Shown here: positions 33,771-43,784 of the stretch, in pieces
Layout: each line of letters starts with the position of its first letter
How positions within the stretch are numbered: the stretch's first letter is position 1
Assembly (NCBI GenBank): GCA_023436615.1
Contig: JAEZIO010000001.1
Span: 13,648-77,647, forward strand
Source of the DNA: Pseudomonadota bacterium
GTDB lineage: Bacteria > Pseudomonadota > Alphaproteobacteria > Sphingomonadales > Sphingomonadaceae
Direction: 5' to 3'
DNA length: 64,000 bases
Notes under the pieces: generated by a model
The model's input: only the letters and a program-made list of their open reading frames with translations
Told to the model about the DNA's origin: nothing
Database searches by the model: none
Position numbers and translations under genes: made by a program

Positions 33771-34307
33771 GTGAGACTTGCGATCGCAACCTGTGCCGCC
33801 GTCATTCTTGCAACGCAGGCGGCAAGCGCTTCCGCCGCGGAGGTGTTCGGCGGGGTTTTCGTTCACGGCGTCGACACGCCGCTGACGCTCGGCGGCGATC
33901 CCGAAAGCGGCGTGGATTTCCAGCTCGGCTGGCGCGGCAACAGCATTGGCCGCGTTTTGGGCATGCCGCTCCAGCCCCACGTCTTTGGCGCCATCAACAG
34001 CGCCGGGAACACCAGCTTCGCCGCGGTAGGGCTATCGACCAAGTTCGGCGACCGCGTCTACATCCGCCCCGGTCTCGGCCTTGCCATCCACACCGGATCG
34101 ACGAGCAATTTCGACAACCCGTTCAACGACAAGGTCGAGTTCGGATCGCGCATCCTGTTCGAGCCGGAGCTGGGGATCGGCGTTCGTGTGTCGCCACGGC
34201 TGACTGCGGAAGCCAGCATCGTCCACCTCAGCCACGCGACCTTGTTCGGCAAGCAGAACCCCGGGATCGACACGATCGGCGTCCGCCTGAACCTGCAGCT
34301 GCCCTAG
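33771..34307 (+). CDS. PagL-like lipid A 3-O-deacylase family protein
   Basis: A 178-aa outer-membrane beta-barrel with signal peptide (AVILATQAASASAAE). The PagL catalytic pattern HxSH is present in SIVHLSHATLFGKQNPGID near residue 150, and the terminal strand ends with an amphipathic LNLQLP. Starts at GTG 33771, eight bases after a GGAGAG site. It would remove the 3-O acyl chain of lipid A; many sphingomonads carry glycosphingolipids instead of LPS, so the true substrate is open. Confidence 0.75.
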   Translation: MRLAIATCAAVILATQAASASAAEVFGGVFVHGVDTPLTLGGDPESGVDFQLGWRGNSIGRVLGMPLQPHVFGAINSAGNTSFAAVGLSTKFGDRVYIRPGLGLAIHTGSTSNFDNPFNDKVEFGSRILFEPELGIGVRVSPRLTAEASIVHLSHATLFGKQNPGIDTIGVRLNLQLP

Positions 34308-34309
34308 GG

Positions 34310-35701
34310 CTAGCGGCCGACCATCGTCTCCGGCTTGACCACCCGGGCGAAGGTTTCCTCGTCGACATGGCCGAGCTCGAGCCCGGCCTCCCTGAGCGTC
34401 TTGCCCGTCTTGTGGGCGTGCTTGGCGATTTCTGCCGCCTTGTCGTAGCCGATCTCCGGCGCGAGCGCCGTCACGAGCATCAGCGAGCGGTTCATGAGCT
34501 CGGCGATGCGCGCTTTATCTGGCTCGAGGCCCTTCAGACAGCGTTCGGTGAAGCTTTCCATTCCGGTCGCCAACAGGTTGATCGAGCGGATGACGTTCGC
34601 GCCGATGAGCGGCTTGAATACGTTGAGCTCGAGGTGGCCCTGCATCCCGCCGACGGTGACCGCGATGTGGTTGCCCATCACCTGCGCGGCGACCATCGTC
34701 AGCATCTCGCACTGGGTCGGATTGACCTTGCCCGGCATGATCGAGCTTCCGGGCTCGTTCTCGGGAAGGCTGAGCTCGCCGATCCCGCAGCGCGGGCCCG
34801 AGCCCATCAAGCGGATGTCGTTCGCGATCTTGGTAAGCGAAACGGCAAGCGTGTTCAGCGCGCCCGAGACTTCGACGAGTGTGTCGTGCGCCGCCATCTC
34901 AGCGAACTTGTTCGGCGCAGTCGCGAACGGGAGCCGGGTGAGATTGGCGATTTCCTTCGCGAAGGCTTCTGCAAAGCCCTTGGGCGTATTGAGGCCGGTC
35001 CCGACAGCGGTCCCGCCCTGCGCAAGGCGAAGGAGCCGCGGCATCAGCTCTTCGAGCCGCGCGACGTTCGCCTCGATCTGCGCCGCATAGCCGGAGAACT
35101 CCTGGCCGAGCGTCAGCGGAGTCGCGTCCTGCAGGTGGGTGCGGCCGATCTTGACGATCGAATCCCACGTCTTCGCCTGCCGATCGAGCATGTCCTGCAT
35201 GCCTTTCGCGGCGGGCAGGAGCCGGGCATTCACCGCCCGCGCAGCGGCGATATGCATCGCGGTCGGGAAGCTGTCGTTCGAAGACTGGCTCTTGTTCACA
35301 TGGTCGTTGGGATGCACCGGCTCCTTGCCCCCGCGATTGCCGGTAAGCCGCTCGTTGGCGCGGCCGGCGATCACTTCATTGGCGTTCATGTTCGACTGGG
35401 TCCCGGAGCCCGTTTGCCAGATGACGAGCGGGAACTGGTCGTCGAGATCCCCCCGGGCGACTTCGGCAGCGGCCTGCTGAATCGCCTCCGCAACCTCGAC
35501 GTCGAGCAGGCCCGCACGGGCATTCACGCGAGCTGCCGCCTGCTTGATGAAGCCGAGCGCATGAATGATCTCGGCGGGCATCTGCTCGCGCGGGCCGAAC
35601 GGAAAATTCCCGATCGAACGTTCGGTCTGCGCTCCCCAGTAGGAAGTCGCGGGAACGTCGATCGGGCCGAAGCTGTCACTTTCGGTGCGCGTCGCAGTCA
35701 T
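34310..35701 (-). CDS. fumC: Fumarate hydratase class II
   Basis: A 463-aa fumarase/aspartase-superfamily enzyme. The signature GSSIMPGKVNPTQCE is complete, with the N-terminal TERSIGNFPFG and the conserved SQSSNDSFPTAMHIA. It interconverts fumarate and malate in the TCA cycle without an iron-sulfur cluster. The ATG at 35701 follows AAGGAAAAT. The next 100 bases upstream hold a REP-type repeat. Confidence 0.96.
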   Translation of the reverse strand: MTATRTESDSFGPIDVPATSYWGAQTERSIGNFPFGPREQMPAEIIHALGFIKQAAARVNARAGLLDVEVAEAIQQAAAEVARGDLDDQFPLVIWQTGSGTQSNMNANEVIAGRANERLTGNRGGKEPVHPNDHVNKSQSSNDSFPTAMHIAAARAVNARLLPAAKGMQDMLDRQAKTWDSIVKIGRTHLQDATPLTLGQEFSGYAAQIEANVARLEELMPRLLRLAQGGTAVGTGLNTPKGFAEAFAKEIANLTRLPFATAPNKFAEMAAHDTLVEVSGALNTLAVSLTKIANDIRLMGSGPRCGIGELSLPENEPGSSIMPGKVNPTQCEMLTMVAAQVMGNHIAVTVGGMQGHLELNVFKPLIGANVIRSINLLATGMESFTERCLKGLEPDKARIAELMNRSLMLVTALAPEIGYDKAAEIAKHAHKTGKTLREAGLELGHVDEETFARVVKPETMVGR

Positions 35702-35711
35702 ATTTTCCTTC

Positions 35712-35794
35712 CGTCATGCTGAGCGGGTTTCAGCATCCATTGTGTCGCTGGCGCGATGCTCTGAAATGGACCCTGAAACAAGTTCAGGGTGACG
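35712..35794. repeat. REP-type inverted repeat
   Basis: Two 28-base arms (35712-35739 and 35767-35794) are inverted copies matching at 21 of 28 positions. Each is itself a hairpin; in the right arm CCCTGAA and TTCAGGG flank ACAAG. The layout is a bacterial REP/BIME-like extragenic element in the 102-base gap between the fumC start and the sspB stop. Confidence 0.75.
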
Positions 35795-35803
35795 ACGTCC
35801 GAG

Positions 35804-36283
35804 TCACTTTTTGCGGGTAAAATCCACGCTGACGACGTTCGAGCCATCGTCGGCAGCGGGTTCGGGAGCATCGTTTTCCGCCTGCTCGTGCTCTTCGTGC
35901 GTGGCGTCGGCTGCGTTGGCCTGGAACTTCAGGCTGAAGTCGACCGCAGGGTCGACGAAGTCGGTGACTGCGGCAAAGGGAACGCGAAGGCTTGCCGGAA
36001 CGCCGCCGAATGACAGACCGACCGAGAAGGCGTCGCCCTCGACCTTGAGGTCCCAGAAGCGATGCTGGATGACGATCGTCATTTCCTCGGGAAAGCGCTC
36101 GACCAGATGCTTCGGGATGGCCACGCCCGGCATCCGCGTCTGGAAGGTGATGTAGAAGTGATGATCGCCCGGAAGGCCGCCCGAACGCTCGACTTCACCA
36201 AGCACCCTGCCGACCACGTCGCGCAGCGCCTCCTGGACGATCTCGTCGTAGGGAATCAGGCTTTCCGGAGTCTCGTCGCTCAT
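35804..36283 (-). CDS. sspB: ClpXP adaptor SspB (alphaproteobacterial type)
   Basis: A 159-aa SspB-like protein. The core (IPYDEIVQEALRDVVGRVL, DHHFYITFQTRMPGV, FWDLKVEGDAFSVGLSFGG) is the SspB fold, and the C-terminal VVSVDFTRKK is the ClpX-tethering tail. It hands ssrA-tagged and other substrates to ClpXP. ATG 36283 starts the conserved MSDETPESLIPYDEI; an upstream ATG (36319) adds an unlike 12-residue extension. Divergent from the HIT gene. Confidence 0.9.
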   Translation of the reverse strand: MSDETPESLIPYDEIVQEALRDVVGRVLGEVERSGGLPGDHHFYITFQTRMPGVAIPKHLVERFPEEMTIVIQHRFWDLKVEGDAFSVGLSFGGVPASLRVPFAAVTDFVDPAVDFSLKFQANAADATHEEHEQAENDAPEPAADDGSNVVSVDFTRKK

Positions 36284-36331
36284 CGCATCCGGTGGTAACG
36301 AGGCGACGTTCCCGGTCAAGCGGAGTTACGA

Positions 36332-36709
36332 ATGCCGATAGACGCCACGCAAGCCTATGACGACAGCAACGTCTTCGCGAAGATCCTTCGCGGCGAGCTT
36401 CCGTCGAACAAAGTCTACGAGGATGAGTGGGCGCTTGCCTTTCACGACATCAACCCGCTCGCCCCCGTGCACATCCTCGTCATCCCGAAGGGACCCTACG
36501 TCTCTTGGGACGATTTCTCCGAGAAGGCGTCGGATGCGGAGATGGCAGGCTTCGTGCGCGCCGTCGGCAAGGTGGCGCGCGATCAGCAGCTGCAGGTCCA
36601 GGGTTACCGGCTCCTTGCCAACATCGGCAAGCGCGCGGGCCAGGAAGTGCCGCACCTTCATGTCCACATCTTTGGCGGTCAGCCGCTGGGGCCGATGCTC
36701 ACGCGCTAG
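36332..36709 (+). CDS. Histidine triad (HIT) nucleotide-binding protein
   Basis: A 125-aa HIT protein with VPHLHVHIFGG carrying the His triad and the early DDSNVFAKILRGELPSNKVYEDE segment of HINT hydrolases. It probably cleaves AMP-linked phosphoramidates. Single gene, 49 bases from sspB on the other side and 69 before the permease. Confidence 0.92.
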   Translation: MPIDATQAYDDSNVFAKILRGELPSNKVYEDEWALAFHDINPLAPVHILVIPKGPYVSWDDFSEKASDAEMAGFVRAVGKVARDQQLQVQGYRLLANIGKRAGQEVPHLHVHIFGGQPLGPMLTR

Positions 36710-36778
36710 CGATTTGCCCGTTGCGCAACCGGCAACAGCCGCTAGGCTCCGCCGCGAAACCGATCTCAGGGGACGATT

Positions 36779-38383
36779 ATGGCGACATCAGCACCGCGCG
36801 GGGGATTGTTCGGCCGCGTAAAGCCACTCGACGCAATCCTCGCAACCGCTGAGAAAAAGTCGCTTCACCGCACATTGGGGCCGATCCAGCTGATGCTGTT
36901 CGGCGTCGGCTGCATAATCGGCACCGGCATCTTCGTGCTCACGGCGGTGGGCGCGCAGAAGGCTGGGCCCGGCCTTACGATCTCCTTCATCATCGCGGGC
37001 GCAGTCTGCATCGTGGCGGCCCTTTGCTACGCCGAGATCGCGTCGATGGTGCCGGTCGCGGGCTCCGCCTATACCTACAGCTACGCCGTGCAGGGCGAGT
37101 TCCTCGCGTGGACCGTGGGCTGGGCGCTGCTGCTGGAATATGCCGTCGGGGCGTCAGCGGTCTCGGTCGGCTGGTCGAACTACTTCACCGATACGGTCAT
37201 GGCGCGAAGCTGGGGGATAGAATTGCCCGCGGCGCTCAAGGCCGGGCCGCTGGTGCTGGGCGGTCAGCCCGGCGGATTCATCAACCTTCCTGCGTTCATC
37301 ATCGCCCTTCTCGTCACGTGGCTGCTGATGATCGGCACCACCGAGAGCGCCCGCGTCAATGCAGCGCTCGTCGCCATCAAGATCACCGCGCTGACAGCCT
37401 TCGTGATCCTGACGCTTCCGGTGATGAACGCGGACAATTTCGCGCCATTCGCTCCCGGCGGCCTTTTCGGCGGCTTCGGCTCCGGCGTCGGCATCGTCGG
37501 CGCCGCAGCGACCATGTTCTTCGCCTATGTCGGCTTCGACGCCGTGTCGACCGCCGCCGAGGAAACCAAGAACCCGCAGCGCAACGTGCCGATCGGACTG
37601 ATCGGCAGCCTGCTAATTTGCACGGTCTTCTACATGCTGGTTTCCGCGGGCGCGATCGGAGCGATGGGCGGCAATCCCATCCTCGGCGCGGACGGCGCTC
37701 CGCTCGCCACCGGCTCCGAGCAGCTCGCGCGCCAGTGCGCCCTGCCCGAATACGCCGGAACGCTGGTTTGTTCGCGCGAGCCGCTCGCGACGGTCCTTCA
37801 CCACATCGGCTTCGGGGTCATCGGCAACATGCTCGGCTACGCGGCCTTCATCGCGCTTCCGTCGGTCATCCTGATCCTGCTGTTCGGGCAGACGCGAATC
37901 TTCTTCGTGATGGCGCGCGACGGCCTCCTCCCCGAAAAGCTCGCCGAGGTTCACCCGCGCTGGAAGACCCCGCACGTGGTCACCGCGATCACGGGCATCG
38001 GAGTCGCCGTAGGCGCGGCCTTCTTCCCAGTCGGCCAGCTGGCCGACATCGCCAATGCCGGCACGCTATACGCATTCCTAATGGTCGCAGTTGCGGTCTG
38101 GCAGCTTCGCAAGAAAGATCCGAACCGGCCGCGGCCGTTCCGGGTGCCGGCGATAGCGCTGATCGCGCCGCTCACGATCCTCGGGTGCCTGTTCCTGTTC
38201 TTCAACCTTCCCGCCCCCGCGATGCTCGTGCTTCCGGTCTGGGGCGCGATCGGGATCGTGATCTACTACCTCTACGGCTATCGGAAGAGCCATGTGGGCC
38301 GGGGCATCGTGGAAGTGCACGAGCAGGAGGCGCACGATCTGCATCCGCACGTTCCCGGGGTCGACGATCCCGAGCGGCACTGA
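36779..38383 (+). CDS. APC family amino acid permease
   Basis: A 534-aa transporter with about 12-14 helices. The first helix has the APC motif GCIIGTGIFVLTA, and FFAYVGFDAVSTAAEETKNPQRNVPIGL is the conserved cationic-amino-acid-transporter segment. A cysteine-containing periplasmic loop (ARQCALPEYAGTLVC) resembles the CAT group. It imports amino acids, specificity unknown. Confidence 0.9.
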   Translation: MATSAPRGGLFGRVKPLDAILATAEKKSLHRTLGPIQLMLFGVGCIIGTGIFVLTAVGAQKAGPGLTISFIIAGAVCIVAALCYAEIASMVPVAGSAYTYSYAVQGEFLAWTVGWALLLEYAVGASAVSVGWSNYFTDTVMARSWGIELPAALKAGPLVLGGQPGGFINLPAFIIALLVTWLLMIGTTESARVNAALVAIKITALTAFVILTLPVMNADNFAPFAPGGLFGGFGSGVGIVGAAATMFFAYVGFDAVSTAAEETKNPQRNVPIGLIGSLLICTVFYMLVSAGAIGAMGGNPILGADGAPLATGSEQLARQCALPEYAGTLVCSREPLATVLHHIGFGVIGNMLGYAAFIALPSVILILLFGQTRIFFVMARDGLLPEKLAEVHPRWKTPHVVTAITGIGVAVGAAFFPVGQLADIANAGTLYAFLMVAVAVWQLRKKDPNRPRPFRVPAIALIAPLTILGCLFLFFNLPAPAMLVLPVWGAIGIVIYYLYGYRKSHVGRGIVEVHEQEAHDLHPHVPGVDDPERH

Positions 38384-38406
38384 CAGGGGCCTGACGCCCT
38401 AGGGCA

Positions 38407-41106
38407 CTAGCTTTCGTCGGCTTCGCGGGCAGCGTCCAGCAGGGCTGCCCGCAACGCCTCCATCTGCGCGGACGCGAGCTTGCGGCCGGACGCGGTGCTC
38501 ACATAAAAAACGTCCACGGCCCGCTCGCCGTAAGTAGCGATATGGGCGGAATGGACTTCGAGCCGCTGGGCGTGGATTGCGCGGGCCAGGCGCGCGAGCA
38601 GCCCCCGCCGGTCGAGCGCGTTCACTTCCACAACGGTGGTTCGGCTCGATGCGCGCTCGGCAATGGCAACTGAAGGCGCAACGTGGAAGGCGGCCGCCTT
38701 GGCGCCCCCGCGCCGTCCCGACGGTATGTGGGGCGGATCCTTGGCGAGTATCGCCGCTTCGACGGATTTCACCAGGCGCGAGCGGAGCCTCTTGTCCGAA
38801 TAAGGCCGTCCGTGCGCGTCCTCAACAAGCAGATTGTCGAGAGCCATGCCGTCGCGAGTCGTGTGGATGCGGGCATCGATGATGCTTGCGCCGGCAGCAG
38901 CGAGCCCGGCGCAAATGCGGAAGAACAGGCCCTCCCGGTCAGCCGCAAAGACGCTTATCCGCGTCGCTCCACGGTCCGGTTCGTCCTCTGCAGCGATGCT
39001 CGGCCTGGCATCGCCGATCCTCGCCTCCGCAGCCGCCACCTGCCTCGCGTTCGACATCCGCACCTCAGCGGGTTCGGCGAGCCAATAGCTGTCGGGAAGC
39101 CGCCGCGCGTATGCGCGCGCGATCTTCGCTTTCCAGTCCAGGCTCTGTCCCAGCTCCTCCTGCCGCTGCGCCACCGTCTCCGCGCGTCCGCGCTGCTTGT
39201 GCCCGAGCCGCAGCTTCTCTTCTGCGGCCTCGAACAAGGTCCGCAGAATCTGACGCTTCCAGTCGTTCCACACGCCCGGCCCGACCGCTCGAATATCGAC
39301 GACCGTGAGGATGAGCAGCAGCCGCAGCCGCTCCGGGCTTTGCACCTGCCGCACGAAATCCTCGATCGTTTTCGGGTCGGCAAGATCGCGCTTGAACGCG
39401 GTTGAAGACAGCAGCAGGTGATGGCGTACGAGCCAGGCGACGGTTTCGGTCTCCGCCTCGTCGAGCCCGAGCCGAGGACCGAGGTCGAGCGCCACCTGCT
39501 CGCCGAGTACGCTGTGATCGCCTCCCCGCCCCTTTGCGATGTCGTGAAGCAGCACCGCGACGTAGAGCACCCGCCGCGAGGCGATTTGCCGGAACAAGGC
39601 CGTGGACAAGGGGTGATCTTCGGCGAGTTCGCCGCCCTCGATGGCAGCGAGCAGCCCAATGGCGCGAATCGCGTGCTCGTCGACGGTGTAATGGTGGTAC
39701 ATGTCGAATTGCATCTGCGCGACGACGCGGCCGAAGTCGGGAACGAACCGGCCGAACACGCCCGCCTCGTTCATCCATCGCAGGACCAGGTCGGGCGCGT
39801 GCATGTTCGTCAGCGCCTCCATGAAGCAGGCGTTCGCCCGGCCATCCTTCCGGATGCGTGCGCTGATCAGCTTCGAGTCGCGGCTCGCAGAGCGCATTGC
39901 CGCCGGATGGATCTCGAGCCGCTCGCGAGCGGCGATCGCAAACAGTTCGAGCAACCGCACGGGATCGTCGCGGAAGAAGTCGTCGGAGGGGACGGACAGG
40001 CGGCCCCGGTCGAGAACGAAGCCGTTCAGCGCCTTCGGTCGCCGCCTGATGGTCGGCAAGGCGAAACGGAGCCCTCTGCGCCCGAGCTTCTCATCGAGTT
40101 GCGCGAGGAACACCCCGGTGAGATCGCCGGCCGCCTTTGCGTTCAGGAAGTAGAAGTGCATGAAGCGCTCGACGGCGCTCTTCCCCGGTCGGTCCGAGTA
40201 CCGCATCCTGCGCGCGATCGCCTTCTGGTACTCGAAGCCCAACCGCTCTTCAGCGCGTCCGGCCTCGAGATGAAGATGGCACCGCACCGCCCAGAAGAAC
40301 CGTTCGGCGCGTTCGAAGGCCGAAAATTCCTCACGGGTGAGCAAGCCTACCGAGACGAGGTCGGAAGCCTCGCGCACGTCGTAGACATATTTGCCGATCC
40401 AGTAGAGCGTCTGGAGGTCGCGAAGGCCGCCCTTTCCGTCCTTGACGTTCGGCTCGACGACGTAGCGGCTATCGCCCATGCGCAAGTGGCGTTCGTCGCG
40501 CTCGGCGAGCTTCGCGGCGACGAATTGCGCAGCCGAGCCGCTGACGATCTTTGTACGGAATCGAGCCATGGCCTGCTCGAACAGCTCCTCGCTGCCCCAC
40601 AGCAGCCGCGCCTCGAGGAAGGCGGTGCGGATCGTCATGTCGCTGCGGGCAAGGTCGATCAGCTCCTCGATCGAGCGGAGCGAATGGCCGACCTTCAGCT
40701 TGAGGTCCCACAGCAGGTAGAGAACGTCCTCGACGGTCTTCGCCACAGCAGCGGTCGGCTGGGCGCGCGACAGGAACATGAGGTCGAGGTCGCTGTAGGG
40801 CGCCATCTCCCCGCGGCCGGTGCCGCCGAGCCCGACGATCGCCAGCTCCGGCGGGGAATCGCCAGTTACATATTCGTAGGCGAGGCGCACGACCTGGGCA
40901 TGGAGATACGCAGTCGACCGGGCGGCAGTACGGCCGCGGTCAGGCTTCGCCTCAAGCCGCCTCGCGATCTCGGCGCGGCCATCCTCGACCGCTTTCGCGA
41001 GGAGCTTCGCAGCCTTGGCGCGAGCGATACCGCTCATTTCGTCGCCGAGGACCCGAGGGTCGATGATCGCCCGGCGATCCGCAATGGGATCGAAGGGCGC
41101 GTTCAC
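38407..41106 (-). CDS. glnD: [Protein-PII] uridylyltransferase/uridylyl-removing enzyme
   Basis: An 899-aa GlnD. Domains in order: nucleotidyltransferase (GGTGRGEMAPYSDLDLMFLS, near residues 100-115), an HD hydrolase (VLLHDIAKGRGGDHSVLG) and two C-terminal ACT domains that sense glutamine. It uridylylates PII proteins in nitrogen control. The GTG start at 41106 overlaps the mutS stop as GTGA, the common mutS-glnD pairing. Confidence 0.95.
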   Translation of the reverse strand: MNAPFDPIADRRAIIDPRVLGDEMSGIARAKAAKLLAKAVEDGRAEIARRLEAKPDRGRTAARSTAYLHAQVVRLAYEYVTGDSPPELAIVGLGGTGRGEMAPYSDLDLMFLSRAQPTAAVAKTVEDVLYLLWDLKLKVGHSLRSIEELIDLARSDMTIRTAFLEARLLWGSEELFEQAMARFRTKIVSGSAAQFVAAKLAERDERHLRMGDSRYVVEPNVKDGKGGLRDLQTLYWIGKYVYDVREASDLVSVGLLTREEFSAFERAERFFWAVRCHLHLEAGRAEERLGFEYQKAIARRMRYSDRPGKSAVERFMHFYFLNAKAAGDLTGVFLAQLDEKLGRRGLRFALPTIRRRPKALNGFVLDRGRLSVPSDDFFRDDPVRLLELFAIAARERLEIHPAAMRSASRDSKLISARIRKDGRANACFMEALTNMHAPDLVLRWMNEAGVFGRFVPDFGRVVAQMQFDMYHHYTVDEHAIRAIGLLAAIEGGELAEDHPLSTALFRQIASRRVLYVAVLLHDIAKGRGGDHSVLGEQVALDLGPRLGLDEAETETVAWLVRHHLLLSSTAFKRDLADPKTIEDFVRQVQSPERLRLLLILTVVDIRAVGPGVWNDWKRQILRTLFEAAEEKLRLGHKQRGRAETVAQRQEELGQSLDWKAKIARAYARRLPDSYWLAEPAEVRMSNARQVAAAEARIGDARPSIAAEDEPDRGATRISVFAADREGLFFRICAGLAAAGASIIDARIHTTRDGMALDNLLVEDAHGRPYSDKRLRSRLVKSVEAAILAKDPPHIPSGRRGGAKAAAFHVAPSVAIAERASSRTTVVEVNALDRRGLLARLARAIHAQRLEVHSAHIATYGERAVDVFYVSTASGRKLASAQMEALRAALLDAAREADES

Positions 41107-43706
41107 GCCCTGCTCCGCTCCGCCAACAGCGACTTGAGGCGGTACAAAGCCTCGAGCGCCTCGCGTGGCGAGAGCGAATCGGGCTCGATTGCCGCCACCG
41201 CCTCCGCGAGCGAGTCGGACTGCTTCTCCGGCTCGGCCGCGGCCGCGAAGAGCGGGAGGTCATCGAGGCCGGCGGCAATCCCCCCAGTCGCGTCCCGGCC
41301 CGCCTCCAGCTTGGCAAGCACGGCCTTCGCGCGCGCGACCACGGCCGGCGGGAGGCCAGCGAGCTTCGCCACTGCGATTCCGTAGCTGCGGTCGGCTGCG
41401 CCGGGGGAAACTTCGTGGAGGAGAACGAGGTCTCCCTTCCACTCTCGCGCGCGGACGTGGTGCAGCGACAAAGCGTCGAGGCGGGCGCCGAGCCGAGTCA
41501 GTTCATGGTAGTGCGTGGCAAAAAGGGTGCGGCACTGGGCCTGGTCGTGCATGGCCTCGACAACCGCCCAGGCGATGGCAAGGCCGTCATAGGTGGAGGT
41601 GCCACGCCCGATCTCGTCGAGTATGACGAGGCTGCGCGGCGTCGCCTGTGCAAGGATCGCCGCGGTCTCCACCATCTCGACCATGAAAGTCGAGCGCCCG
41701 CGCGCCAGATTGTCGGAGGCGCCCACCCGGCTGAACAGGCGGTCGACAAGACCCACCTTGGCGCGGGCCGCCGGCACGAAGCTCCCGGATTGCGCGAGGA
41801 CGGCGATCAGCGCTGCCTGTCGAAGGAAGGTCGACTTGCCGCCCATGTTCGGCCCGGTGATCAGCCACAGCCGGTCGTCCGGTCCCACGCTTAGGTCGTT
41901 CGCCACGAAGCGCTCGCCGCTCTGCGTGAGCGCGCTCTCGACCACCGGATGCCGGCCGCCTTCTATCTCGAGGCAGGGTTGTTCGGAGATCTGCGGGTTT
42001 GACCAGCCGCCCTCGGCCGCTCGCTGCGCATGGCTCGCCGCGACATCGATACGCGCGAGCGCGTCGGCCGTGGCGAGAATCTGCGGCGATGCATTCAACG
42101 CGCGCGCCGTCAGTTCTTCCAGATGTTTCGCTTCGAGCGCCAGTGCGTGGGCCCCCGCCTGGAGAACGTGCGCCGCCTGCTCGTGAAGCTCCGGGGAGTT
42201 GAATCGGACGACCCCGGCCAGCGTCTGGCGATGGGTAAAGCCGCTGTCGGGAGCCATGAGCTTGTCCGCGTGCTTGGCCGCGACTTCGATATGATAGCCG
42301 AGCACGGCGTTGTGCCGGATCTTGAGCGACGGGATGCCGGTCGAATCGCGGTATTGGCTTTCGAGTGCGGCAATGGCGCGACGGCCGTCGGTCGAGGCCG
42401 CGCGGAGCGCATCGAGCCCCTCATCGTAACTTTCGGCGATATAGCCGCCCTTCGATGAGTCGAGCGGCGGCGAGGCGACCAGTGCCTCGGCCAGCCTATC
42501 GACGAGTTCGGCATGGCCGCCGAGCTTCGGAAGGAGCTCGTCAAGCAGCGCCGGGCGATCTGCCTCGCCTTCGAGATTGGCTTTAAGCGAACGGGACGCA
42601 GCAAGGCCGTCGCGGATCTGCGCGAGGTCGCGGGGCCCGCCGCGGCCGGCAGTCAATCTCGCAAGCGCCCTCGAGACATCGGGAAGCGCCCGAAATGCGG
42701 AGCGCGTGCGCTCGCGCAGGAGCTGGTCCGCGTGAAACCAGGCGACGAGGGCCAATCGACGGTCGATCGCCGCTTTGTCGGTCAGCGGCGCGGAGATGTC
42801 GGCAGCAAGTAGCCGGCGGCCGCAGGCGGTCACGCAGCGGTCGATCTCGCCGAGCAGGCTCCCCGCGAGGCTGCCTTGGACAGACCGCGTAAGCTCGAGA
42901 CTTTCGCGAGTCGCGCAATCGATCTGCATATGAGCGGACCGCGCAACGCGCTTCGGAGCGTCGAGGAGGACGTCCGCACCCTTCTGGGTTGCCTCCAGAT
43001 AGGCCACCAACCCGCCTGCCGCAGCAAGCTCGGCGCGCGTCGGAGAACCGATGCCGTCGAGCGTGGCGAGTCCGAAACGCTGCTTGAGCGCTCGCTGGCC
43101 CGCGATGCTGTCGAAACCGCCATGACCTTCGCGCGTCGCGACACCGGGGACGGAGCCCTCGGCAACCGTTTCCGCGGGCGACAGCCGCGCCAGCTCGGAC
43201 GCCAGCTCGCCCGGACCGCAGGCGATAAGCTCGAACCGGCCCGTCGAAATGTCGGCGGCCGCAATGGCCCAGTCTTCGCCAGCGCGTCCGACGGCCGCAA
43301 GCCAATTGGCCGCACCCGATTCGAGCAGGGTGTCCTCGGTCAGCGTTCCGGGCGTCACCAGGCGGACGATCGCACGCTCGACCAGCGCCTTGCTGCCGCG
43401 CGCCTTGCGCGCTTCGGCCGGGCTCTCGGTCTGCTCGGCGATTGCCACGCGAAAGCCCCCCTTGATGAGCCGCGCGAGGTACGATTCCGCCGAATGAACC
43501 GGTACGCCGCACATCGGGATCGGCTGGCCCGCGTCCTCGCCGCGCTGGGTCAGCGCGATGTCGAGGGAGGCCGAGGCCGCTTTCGCATCTTCGAAGAAGA
43601 GCTCGAAGAAGTCGCCCATGCGATAGAACAGCAGCGCATCGCCGGCCTCGTCCTTGAGGCGCCGGTACTGCGCCATCATCGGAGTCGGGGCGTCGGCTCT
43701 GGCCAT
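41103..43706 (-). CDS. mutS: DNA mismatch repair protein MutS
   Basis: An 867-aa MutS. N-terminal mismatch-recognition FYRMGDFFELFFEDA, connector and lever regions, then the ATPase: Walker A GPNMGGKSTFLRQ, Walker B LVILDEIGRGTST and LFATHYHEL. ATG 43706 begins MARADAPTPMMAQYRRLKDEAG; upstream frame is unlike the family. Translationally coupled to glnD. Confidence 0.97.
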   Translation of the reverse strand: MARADAPTPMMAQYRRLKDEAGDALLFYRMGDFFELFFEDAKAASASLDIALTQRGEDAGQPIPMCGVPVHSAESYLARLIKGGFRVAIAEQTESPAEARKARGSKALVERAIVRLVTPGTLTEDTLLESGAANWLAAVGRAGEDWAIAAADISTGRFELIACGPGELASELARLSPAETVAEGSVPGVATREGHGGFDSIAGQRALKQRFGLATLDGIGSPTRAELAAAGGLVAYLEATQKGADVLLDAPKRVARSAHMQIDCATRESLELTRSVQGSLAGSLLGEIDRCVTACGRRLLAADISAPLTDKAAIDRRLALVAWFHADQLLRERTRSAFRALPDVSRALARLTAGRGGPRDLAQIRDGLAASRSLKANLEGEADRPALLDELLPKLGGHAELVDRLAEALVASPPLDSSKGGYIAESYDEGLDALRAASTDGRRAIAALESQYRDSTGIPSLKIRHNAVLGYHIEVAAKHADKLMAPDSGFTHRQTLAGVVRFNSPELHEQAAHVLQAGAHALALEAKHLEELTARALNASPQILATADALARIDVAASHAQRAAEGGWSNPQISEQPCLEIEGGRHPVVESALTQSGERFVANDLSVGPDDRLWLITGPNMGGKSTFLRQAALIAVLAQSGSFVPAARAKVGLVDRLFSRVGASDNLARGRSTFMVEMVETAAILAQATPRSLVILDEIGRGTSTYDGLAIAWAVVEAMHDQAQCRTLFATHYHELTRLGARLDALSLHHVRAREWKGDLVLLHEVSPGAADRSYGIAVAKLAGLPPAVVARAKAVLAKLEAGRDATGGIAAGLDDLPLFAAAAEPEKQSDSLAEAVAAIEPDSLSPREALEALYRLKSLLAERSRA

Positions 43707-43784
43707 GCATGCAGTGGTAGCCGGTCGGCGTGACTCTTCCCACACCCTTTGGCTAAAGCGCGCGGCGCAAGGAGCGGCGCGCAA

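Noticed and set aside
39418..41385. 655-codon open frame antisense to glnD and mutS
   Set aside because: High-GC shadow frame; composition is Arg/Gln/Ala-rich without motifs, while glnD and mutS on the other strand have complete domains.
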